Origin: Dichetophora obliterata
Lineage: Eukaryota; Arthropoda; Insecta; Diptera; Sciomyzidae
DNA length: 64,000 bases
Direction: 5' to 3'
Assembly (NCBI GenBank): GCA_963920525.1
Contig: OY986438.1
Coordinates: forward strand, 48,950,288-49,014,287
Made by a program: the position numbers and the translations under genes. The notes beneath the pieces were generated by a model. That model did no database searches and was not told the DNA's origin. It worked only from the letters and a program-made list of their open reading frames with translations. Every line of letters starts with the position of its first letter. Position 1 is the first letter of the stretch. This document shows, piece by piece, positions 55,263-64,000 of this stretch.

Positions 55263-56081
55263 TCATGTTTTCCAAAAAGTCGGCTTGTTTTTCTATCATA
55301 AAAATGATCCAATTTGCATTTTTTTTAATATTTCCTTAACTTAATAAAATAACAAACAATCCTGCAGCATATAAATTTAAGAAAATTGCAGCGATCTAGG
55401 CGGGAGCAAAGCTTCTAATTTAAAAGCGAAAGAAAAAACTTATTTTAGATCAAGGACTAATTTTTGAAAAAATCTTATATCATGTGAAACTCGATTTGAA
55501 ACAACCATTTTTTACTTCTTAAAATTGACGTTATTTAGCGGCGCCCAACAAGTTTAAGAATTTCCTGGACTTTTTTCGCGTCACGTGCTTATATTTAACC
55601 AGGATTCATAATCAAGCCTTGCAGGGAGGTTCTGGAATATTTTAAGTAAATGTATGAAACCCAAAACAAATCTAATATACATGTACCTCTTTATTTATTT
55701 ATTCATACGTTTTGAATAAATAAAAATACATTTTTTTAATCATTCAGTTAATAGGTATGTTTCCCTACTCGATTGTGGGAACTTGCAAGCTGCTAGAACT
55801 AACTCATGTTAGAAAAAGAAATAAGTAGACTGGCGTCAATGTGGTGTGAGAACGGTGAAAAATATCTCCCTTAGCATGTAGGGAACATTTTGATAATAGC
55901 GACAACTCAACTTTTTAATTTTTCGAATGATATGGATTTTGACCTCCTAAATTCAAATCTGAAAAATTTGAGTCCGCTCGAAATTGGCTTAGGAATTAAA
56001 GGCCTAAAAATTTAGTTTGTTTTTTTTCAGTTTTACAACAAAACTAGTAACGAATTATCTTCGACTGGGCCGAAGTTAAAA
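55263..56081. other. Noncoding AT-rich DNA
   Basis: No gene or clear repeat seen. Confidence 0.35.
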
Positions 56082-56594
56082 TACCCCCACGGCCGAATTA
56101 GAGTATATATAAAGTCTTAAGCAAACTGTTTAATATATTTAAAGAGATTTTCCCGTTTTGGTTAAGTCACTTTGTATCGGAGGTAGGCGTGGTTTTCATC
56201 CGATTTTTACAAATTTAATACTCAAAACAAATATTCAATATCTAAGACACTGTGCGAAATTTGAAGTCATTAAATTGATTTTTGTGCAATTTAAAGAGCT
56301 CTTACCCTTTTGGTTAAGTCACTTTGTATGGAAGGTAGGCGTGGTTTTCATCGGATTTTGCTCAGATTCGATCTTGACCTCTATTTTTGTATAAAAAGCT
56401 TATATTTTGAATTTCGTTATGAATCGTGGACACAGACGGACAGACGGACATGGCTAAATCGACTCAGGAGGTGATGCTGATCAGGAATATATTGTACATA
56501 CTTTCCTATACCGGCCACGCCTCCTAATTGGCGTTAAAAACGGAGTGACAAAATTAATATACCCCCATTACGTTTTTTAAACGTGGGGGTATAA
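56082..56594. mobile_element. Fly interspersed element with ATACCCCCACG termini
   Basis: ATACCCCCACG at the left and CGTGGGGGTAT at the right are inverse. Inside is a diverged direct repeat of about 145 bp beginning TTTTGGTTAAGTCACTTTGT (about 56155 and 56308), then CACAGACGGACAGACGGACA and GGTGATGCTGATCAGGAATA. These latter strings are familiar from dispersed elements in many fly genomes. Class not assigned. Confidence 0.6.
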
Positions 56595-58768
56595 AAATAT
56601 TGTTTAATTTAGGAAATTTTTGTATTCTTATTTTAAAAGTTGATAACCTGGGGGCTCAATAGTAATTAATGTGATTTCAGTTAAGGATATAGGTCTCACA
56701 TTATTTAATTTATTAAACTATTAAGAATATTTGATTTAGCAAAAAATTACTGAAATTTATGACATGAAAAAAAATTAAATAAAATTTTTAAATATTTCGA
56801 ACATGATACGAGAAAGATTTTTACACGATCTTTAAAATATATTAGATTTTCTTATGTGTAAAAGCGTGTTTCAACCGGTGTAGTGTGCGTATAATGTTTA
56901 CAAAATTAGTACCAAAAATCCGAGTAAATACATGATATAGGTTACATTTTGCTTATGTTCATTCAAGATTTCTTTATGCCTTACCCCCCTAGAACAAACC
57001 TTGCAGACGCCCATGTGCATCGTATTTATGTTGTTTTAGAATGTCGAATACGGTGTCAAAACCCATATGAGATAAAAAGTAGTTTGTAACGAGTATTGTT
57101 GTTATCGCTTTTTTTGTCTTTAGCATATAAAATACTCTGGAAATGTGAGAAAACATGACTAATGAAAAGAATTTTAGGGCTCTTTGTAAAAACATGATAA
57201 GCCACGTAAAAAATATTTTGAAATAATCGACTCCAAAGTTTTGGAAAAATGTATTTTTGTATGAAGAAATGGAATTGAACACGAAAATGTTTACAAGTAG
57301 GTTAGAAAATTATTAAGAAAGAGCCAACATTTCTTCAGTTGTTGTTGGCAATGCATTGGGTAATGTATCCAGCCTGATCCTAATGGATTATGGATGGATA
57401 ATGGATTTTTGAGATCATGTGGATAGACCACGTTATTGCAATAAGTGCTTCAATTCAAGAAGAGCTAAATACAAAATTTTAAAGAATCTATTCTGTTCGT
57501 ACTTATGAATATTTAGAAATGTCAAAACTTTTGCTTTATATGTATGGATATGTTTCGTAGTCACATTAAACAATATTGATTAAAGCGTTTTAACTCTTGA
57601 TTTGTGCCAGAATATTTGGCTCAAAAGATTTACAAATGTAACGATAAATATTTTTTTGTTTCTTTGACTAAATCTTTTTTTGGCAGTGCAGTTATGTGTA
57701 AAGCATGTTAGTGTTGCCAAATGTTTATCTATATTATTTTATTATCTTTTGTTCTTATTTATTTTTTTTTGTTTTTTTTTATTTTTTTTTTAATGGCGCA
57801 AGATGTAAGTGTGGGTTGTCGAATTTTATCTTGATGCTTATGGCAAGTGGTTGTGGATACAATAAAAATAAATATGCACAAAATTTAATACATCTACTGC
57901 AAGTACAAGACATTCAATAAATAAATAATCGAAATGCAAAAAAAGATTCTTGTCGTTTTATATAAAATGAATATGAATAACATGACTTCGTACAGATATT
58001 TGCCATTTCATATATATCGAGGCTAAGAACGCGCCGGCTCCTGCATTCTGTGTGTTCGCCACGAGAGCCGCACATGCAATCAAAGCCAAATTCTTTTAAA
58101 TAATTAAATTGAGTAGCATAAAAATATGTTTGCACAGTGTTTTATTATAGGCCAATGTCTGAGTTACACGCACTGTTTTGTACTTGTCTTCTGTTCCATC
58201 TATTTGATGTATATATTTTTGGTACCTTTTTTGTCTCATGTTGGGCCATTGCATGTTATCCATGAGTATGTGCTTCATTTTTATGTCCTTTGCTACAGGG
58301 TGTTTGCTAAGCTTTCAATGGAAATTTAAGAACGATATAAAATTTGAAGATAAATTCACTTTACTCGTTGTTCTATTGCTTTGTTTTTTAAATGTCTGTT
58401 TAAGTATTGTTTTATTTAGCCGTAGTTGAAGTTGCTGACTAAGGACTACATGTTTCTTAAGTTGTTGAAAATTTTTTTTCGACCCGACCTCTTAAATAAT
58501 TTATTTTGAGCATTGCTTTTTCAGTTGTTTTAAGCAAATAATTGGCAATAATAATTTTTTTTTATAAAATTAAACCAAATAAAACTAACAGTTTTGAAAT
58601 AATAAAACAAATTCTCTAAAAATAATCGCTGCTTTCTTCAAATTATTAATAAGCATATCGTGTCTAGTGAAAAACTAGGAACTGTACACAATTTTTTCGT
58701 TTTAAAAATATTAAAATTTTTTTTTTCCTTAAAATGCGTAAAATCATATACATATATGCAAAAAATCA
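56595..58768. other. Noncoding region
   Basis: No supported gene. The frames at 56989-57282 (minus), 57705-57920 and 57914-58429 are AT-driven or hydrophobic without motifs. A small ATGGATTATGGATGGATAAT repeat is at about 57382. Confidence 0.35.
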
Positions 58769-59156
58769 ATAAGAGTTCTCATCTAAGCATGTAAACATGT
58801 ATAGCATTTAAACTTTTGATGAGCGATACAGTGTAAATTTCGGAAATGTCGACAAAATGGCGGCTGCGACTGAGACAACATTATGACTTTTTTAAATTTT
58901 AAACCTTTTAAAAACCTTCATTAACATAGAAAAATAAATAAAACGTGTTTAAATTTAGTTCAACTACTTTAAATATGTAATAATTAGCGCCAAAGGCAAC
59001 CCTCATTCACACATGTAGATTCACATGCTAGTTTACACTGCAAAATAGGCTCGGAAATGATGTAAACTATCTGTTTTCACAGATAGTTTACGCGCAAGTA
59101 AGTTCACAAGGCTTACAATGTTTACGGGTCAGTTACATGCTTTGATGAGAACCCTT
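58769..59156. mobile_element. MITE with AAGAGTTCTCATC termini
   Basis: AAGAGTTCTCATCTAAGCAT at 58769 is matched in inverse by TGCTTTGATGAGAACCCTT (ending 59156). Pairing runs on through GTAAAC/GTTAC. A second internal inverted pair (AAACTATCTG / CAGATAGTTT, about 59067-59089) forms a hairpin. Confidence 0.75.
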
Positions 59157-59325
59157 AATATTTTACTCAGCCTCTTTAGATTATGTCTAAACGATAGATT
59201 AGAGATATCAAAGAAATTACTTTGGTAAAAAATTCCTTTTCCCGTGGAAAAATTAAGAAAAAAAAATAGTTCTATAAAATTTTGTAAATTTTTTATTGCT
59301 TTTCAGAGCGGGGTTATATTTCACC
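59157..59325. other. Noncoding spacer
   Basis: AT-rich, nothing recognised. Confidence 0.3.
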
Positions 59326-60290
59326 CCAACGCACAGTGCGCTTTTTTCGATTTGAGGATGACATTTGCATTATCTCAGAAACTATAACAGCTAGATTCAT
59401 GAAATTTTGTTCAGATGAGTTAAGTCACAACACAAAATTTATAAATCTAGGACAACTGCATCGCAGAAGTCCCATACAAACTATACATTTTTTTATAAAA
59501 AAAAACAGCATAAAATTGCTTATTTGTGTTTGTAAAGAATAAATTTAATTTATTTAACTACACTTAAACGTCATGCACAAAAATTATTTGAATCAGTTAA
59601 CTTTTAGATATATCTCCCATAAAACTAAATTACCAAATTAACAAAGTTTAAATTTTTTTTTAACAGGTTTTAAAACAAAATAAGGTCACAACTTGTTTTA
59701 AGTTATGAATTTAATTTTATTTTTCCTTAAATTTAAGAGTATCTACAAATTGTCTTGCAAATTATTGCGTTTTTAAGCAAAATATGGTTTTTAAGCGTTT
59801 TTTCAAATGAACAATTTTTTCTTATACGCAAGTAAACGCAGAATTTTTTACAGAAAAATAATGCCAAATTTCTATATCTTATGATAGTTATAGCCACCAA
59901 CTGATATATGGTGATACATCCTACATATTTTCTACTAAACTTTAGCTAAATTAAAACTTCTTCAAGAATTTATGGGCACACTTCGACAATTTTTCTAATC
60001 AATGTATTGTTTTTATTTAATACAAAGGTGGATAAGACTTAGTTAAAAAAAAAAATGTCAAAATGTACATTTTGCTTAAATTTATAAATATTTAAAATTT
60101 TCCTTCATTTTATGCTTTGATTAAACTACTTTTTGTTTGGAAAAAGTTTTAGCTTTCACGAATTTTTTTAAAAAAAGTAATGGAGGTATTAAGTTTTAAG
60201 TATCATTTTCATTAGTTTAATTTATTGCCTGTCTAAACACATTTTTTTTATGAATTCCAAAAAAAAATTAAATAAATAAATAAATGAACA
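59326..60290 (+). mobile_element. Dispersed noncoding repeat, copy B
   Basis: Begins AACGCACAGTGCGCTTTTTT and follows copy A (32403) through GATGACATTTGCATTATCTC, TTTTAGATATATCTCCCATA, AATAAGGTCACAACTTG and TACAAATTGTCTTG. It then resumes the right part of copy A without the nested 1.3-kb element. The right tip is worn, near TTGCCTGTCTAAACAC and beyond. Confidence 0.6.
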
Positions 60291-61741
60291 GTAATTTTGA
60301 AGGATGGTTGTGAAAGAGGATGGGGGAAGAAGGGAGTAACTGAAAAAATTTATTTTTTCAGTCAAACTTATTTGAATTACAATAAAATACTGAAAAATGG
60401 TGTGGTAGCTGTATTAATTCACAGTTAAATACATAAAGAGACAAAAACTAAGGGGTTGGAGCCGAAAACCGTTTAGAATGGAAGTTTGCCAAAAGTTTCC
60501 AAACCTTTAAATTTTCAAAATATAAAGTATATATGATAAACTATAAGAATTTGTCAAATGTAAATACAAGAACATACAAGGATAGATAAAATTCACCTGG
60601 AATATGGCAAAAATTACCGTTTTTGGTAATTCGAGCGTATCCTCAAACAAAAATATATAATTAATGGATAAAAAATTTTTGGTGTACTAGGAAATTAATA
60701 AACATACATTGGCGTTCACAAAATGTTGTCTACCGTTTCTGTCAAGTTCTTCGTTTAGGAGTTATGTCATTAAAAAAAATATAAAATCGTGATGTAGGGA
60801 AGCGGTAAGGCAAATTTTCCCATACAAATATTTGTAACTTTGGTACCATACGGTCTATCTGTATGAAATTTACATGTAAGAAAGATATGTCACTCAATAG
60901 ACTAAATCCAAATCATTTCGTGCACTCAAGCTCGAGTTACAGATTAAATTCCATCTAAATAGGCCAAATAGTCTACTGTGCGTCTTCTAGGTGAATTGAT
61001 ACCCATTTTAAGGGTTCAATACCCCACTGTGTGGTGCAATGTTGAAAAAGCACGTTCATTAGTTGATGTCGTTACTGGTAATGCAGCCATTACCAGCAAG
61101 ATATGGTGAACATTAGGAAAAAATGTCAAGAGCTTCAAGAGCTGTTGAACATTAACCTAACCTAATATCAGTAAGTTGAAATTCGATAAAATCTTCAACT
61201 GAATCAGTCTGGAAAAGTTATTAGGCACGGGAAAAGTATAATATGCTCGTACTTTCCTGCAGTCTTTGATAGGTAAGCCTCAATCATGATAATGAATCAT
61301 GATGAATTTTAATAAATTATAATGAATTAAGCTTTGCTTCATTGAAATTTTCCATGATCGGATTTTCCATGAGAGGGTTTGCACTCCTAAAAAACACCCG
61401 TGCACACGGACCTGGCTTGCCGTTGTTACCAGATTCTAAAAAGCATAAAAAAACTAATTCAAGAAAGAAAATTCTGGTCTAATTGAAATAAAATAAACGA
61501 TTAATCAAAAATGCTTTGGATCGTATAATACCCTCTCGGTTTCAAGGGGTTAAGAGTTAATTTTTTCTTTTTATAAACTCAAAAGTGCAAAAAATATTAT
61601 TTCTACTCAATAAAAGGGTAGCAAATTAATTCAACAGGAGAGTGAAGATATGAAAATAAAAAATAATTTAAGGGACACCACTAGTGTGAAATTTTAAGAA
61701 ACTATTTTTTTAATGATCTTAACTAGTGTTTGAGCTACAGC
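60291..61741. other. Noncoding DNA
   Basis: No frame or RNA gene seen. A short TTAACCTAACCTAATA run at about 61154 resembles the 3' tails of the RNase H-bearing elements near 14.4 and 16.6 kb, but no coding trace adjoins it. Confidence 0.35.
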
Positions 61742-61954
61742 CAGGGGCGTAACTAGCGGGGGATATGGGGGTAGACTACCCTCCTTACTTTTTTAGAGTC
61801 GGCCTAATTGTTATTTTTTACTAAAATTTTTTAAAATATTGATTTTTATAAACAATAATTATGAACGCATCAAAGCCAGTCGTACCTTTTATTGCCATTT
61901 TCATAACAAAAACCAACTTTAGTGGGCTATTTCATTTTAATTCATACCCAAAAC

Positions 61955-62035
61955 TATCTTCAGTCGGCCAATTCACTTTCAGTCGGCCAATTATTTTAAG
62001 TAGTACCTTAAACAAACTTCAGTCGGCCAACTCAT
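61955..62035. repeat. CAGTCGGCCAA short repeats
   Basis: Three close copies of TTCAGTCGGCCAA (the middle one TTTCAGTCGGCCAA), each followed by T/C-TCA-TTTT-like sequence. Subterminal repeats of this kind are known as transposase-binding sites in hAT elements; that role here is inference. Confidence 0.5.
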
Positions 62036-62829
62036 TTTAACTCATATCAGCGTTGAATTGTTGTAAACGAATCCAGTGTTCCTTTTTGACAAAATGCAGA
62101 AAAAGTTCAGAAAAATAATATAAATTCTGTTAAAAAAGTACGGAAATAGTAATGCATAGTAATGTAAAAGAGAACAGCGGACCAAATGGAAAAAATGGAC
62201 AATTTTTAGTCCAATTATGCAACCATGTCCTTGACCAAAAATAAAAACCGAAAATGATATTTTTGTTTGACCAAAAAAATATTAATGATTTTTATTTAAG
62301 ATTTAAAAGATAAAATCAGATAACTATTTTTATATCTAAGAAAAAACTTGAAAATCATAATATAATGATTAATGCTTAAGTTTTTAGATATAGCTTAATG
62401 ATAACAGGGCCTGATACAAATATCTTGTCAAAAAGTTGAAAAAATAAGTGGAATAAAACAAGCCCAAACGAGCAAAGGCTTATTCAGTCGCCACACTTAT
62501 TTCCTTTTTTGAAACCTAATTAATACATTTTTGTAGAACTTTTTGCGATTGAAATATTTATCCAGAAATACCCAACATTTGTAATAAAATATTTAATGAC
62601 GTCAATCGGCCAACATATTTAAAGAAATTTTCTTAGCTCAAGAACTCTGATGTAAAATCTGTAATTTCATAGACTAAACATTTTAATTTGAATACAATTA
62701 TAATAAATAAATATATAATGAATTTAAAAGATTTAATCAGAGTATTGAAAAAAATATCTGTTTTAACTTTTAAACTTGAGATGATGGCAAAAAGAACACC
62801 ATTTTTAAATCTGCATTCAATATTAATTT

Positions 62830-63653
62830 ATTATAAAAGCATCGCTTTATGTCATTGTTGATGTTCTAAACGAAATTTCCCAAGGCTCTGAAAAATTTGA
62901 CAAGTGCACTCGAAATGCTGCATATTCGCTATCAAACCGACTCATTTCTGTGGACTTTATTATAAGTCTTGTTTTTATGAAAAATGTGCTAGTAAAAATG
63001 AAACTCCTGACTGAATCTTTTGAAGCCGTTGAACTGAATATTTTAAATGCTATGAAATTTATTTCTTGTGCCCCTAAATCATTAGGAAAAATAAATTCGG
63101 ACTCTGAAGGTACGGATACCCCGATTAGTAGTGCTGTTGCATTGTTAAAATCTTTTAATGTTAAAGGAATTCTCAATTCGTCATCGCCGTCGTCTTGCGC
63201 CGAAACGTTTGGATGATAACAATGCCAACGCGGCTTATTTTTCGATGAACTGTTTTTATAAATAGAAGCGAATTTTAACTTGTATTGGATAAGATAACCT
63301 CACTCATGCGAGATAAATTAAGCAGTTGCTTAGAAACAATAAAGCCTCTGTATGAACTCTTTAATCCAATTCTATCCTCTACTAACTTGACCCAAATGCG
63401 AATTCTAGAACCAATAAAATTGTTATCAAAAAATTGTTTGTTGGATTCACTTCAATTGAAAGCGGAATTTGAAGTATTCTATGTTCTATGCGAAGGCGTA
63501 GAAACTCCATCGGGCACAGCTTATGTTTCAGAATGCATAAAAAAATCTCTTCCTGCAGTTAATAAAATGTCGCGTTTGCTGTGCACAGTGCCTGTTACCA
63601 TTAAGGAAATGAGACAATGTTCAAGAAATTTAAATAAGTTAAAAATTATTTAA
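62830..63653 (+). pseudogene. hAT transposase fragment, ZMYM1 / 52-kDa-repressor-like
   Basis: The plus frame from about 62830 reads VIVDVLNEISQGSEKFDK, NRLISVDFIISLVFMKNVLV and LTESFEAVELNILNAMKF, as in the middle of hAT transposases ('F...LLKSI..FEFIV.L...Q.LL'). After stops near 63215 a second frame (63285-63653) gives ETIKPLYELFNPILSSTN, CIKKSLPAVNKMSRLLCTVP and KEMRQCSRNLNKLKII, corresponding to the C-terminal dimerisation block ('LP.......LL..PVS.A..ERSFS.L..LK'). The conserved ERSFS is replaced by MRQCSRN. The catalytic N-half is missing or unrecognisable. The minus frame 62847-63176 is its shadow. Confidence 0.55.
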
Positions 63654-63776
63654 GAACCACGAAAAGTGACTCACGTGACTTAATGACTTATTAATACTTT
63701 CATCGGAAAAGGACATAGTCCCATAACTTAGATAATATTGCGCAGCAATGGGCTATCTTAAATAAAAAGAAGAACT

Positions 63777-64000
63777 ACAGGGTTGTCCATATTCGAAGCG
63801 CCCATCTGGCAACACTGTAACTTTCCGCAGTGATGCCAAATCGACTAATGACATACCGCGTTTGAAGCGTCATTCCAAGCAAATGTTTACAATGGAATAG
63901 AACACGCCACGCGAACGCTCTAAAATTGTTGAAATTTACATTCAACAAAACAAGTCAATAGTGAAAACTCAACGTGCTTTCAAAAAATGAGCGATGAAGC
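63777..64000 (+). mobile_element. Tc1/mariner-like element, 5' end, cut by window edge
   Basis: CAGGGTTGTCCATATTCGAA begins at about 63779 and precedes a coding trace at about 63892: ME, stop, NTPRERSKIVEIYIQQNKSI and VKTQRAFKK, then another stop. The 'KIVE.Y....SIV.TQRAF' block matches the N-terminal helix-turn-helix (DUF4817-like) of a group of mariner-type transposases. Two stops within 40 codons show decay. The rest lies outside the window. Confidence 0.5.

Larger units (their letters stand above)
61742..63776 (+). mobile_element. hAT element, decayed, right end not seen
   Basis: CAGGGGCGTAACTAGCGGGG at 61742 is a typical hAT left end. A degenerate repeated motif, CAGTCGGCCAA, occurs at about 61960, 61980 and 62019, with variants at 61797 and 62605. 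A transposase relic of the ZMYM1-like type follows in the same direction. No inverse CCCTG end was found before the mariner-like element at 63777. Confidence 0.55.

Noticed and set aside
57705..58429. Hydrophobic small frames that look like membrane proteins
   Set aside because: T-rich DNA gives F/L/Y/V-rich translations by chance; no start context, motif or neighbour support.
62847..63176. 109-codon minus frame
   Set aside because: Antisense to the hAT transposase relic, which has the recognisable motifs.

Overview
The window reads as AT-rich heterochromatin-like or deep intronic/intergenic DNA from a higher fly. A tephritid or related cyclorrhaphan is the inference, from the mix of Jockey, R1, BEL, Tc1, hAT and Helitron relics and the fly-style A-rich leader near 36.1-36.8 kb. 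No complete host protein-coding gene can be supported. Almost everything recognisable is transposon-derived, and only one protein gene is intact, a BEL/Pao polyprotein of 1784 codons.

Layout. 1-1750: 5' end of an R1-clade non-LTR element on the minus strand (ORF1 open to the window edge, plus its 5' UTR), ending exactly on a pentamer (TATAG)n array (1751-2795). 2.8-8.5 kb: noncoding DNA with a foldback element (3625-3826), two MITEs (4576-4954, 7814-8016) and a weak core-promoter candidate near 5946. 8522-11437: a decayed DNA transposon with about 140-bp inverted termini, coding for a widespread but usually uncharacterised arthropod protein family. Two more termini of the same family lie at 12361 and 32285. 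12-18 kb: non-LTR debris and a 460-bp foldback. 18.8-23.3 kb: a MITE, then a Tc1-like gene on the minus strand broken by an hAT-type element and a Jockey-type retrotransposon.

24801-31330: a BEL/Pao retrotransposon with apparently identical 338-bp LTRs, a 5-bp target duplication, a tRNA-Trp-like primer site and an uninterrupted gag-pol frame. 31.3-36 kb: a dispersed repeat (second copy at 59.3-60.3 kb) carrying a nested TIR element whose interior is two minisatellites. 36.1-36.77 kb: a possible 5'-UTR exon ending in a strong splice donor. 38.2-38.6 kb: a short Helitron. 39.6-41.7 kb: a long-TIR element with a recurrent 10-bp motif and a tRNA-like SINE head. 42-43.5 kb: short unassigned frames.

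46.2-49.15 kb: a decayed Jockey/BS-like element. 49.3-51.2 kb: remnants of another DNA-transposon protein. 52-54.5 kb: Helitron-like ends and a MITE. 55-59.2 kb: more foldbacks, an element with ATACCCCCACG termini, and a MITE. 61742-63776: an hAT element with a ZMYM1-type transposase relic. 63777-64000: the 5' end of a mariner-like element cut by the window edge.

The genes do not form a pathway. The window records successive insertions, the clearest being Tc1 broken by hAT and Jockey, Jockey broken by a CACTG-type element, and a minisatellite element inside a dispersed repeat. Family assignments come from reading translated motifs by eye; no database search was run.
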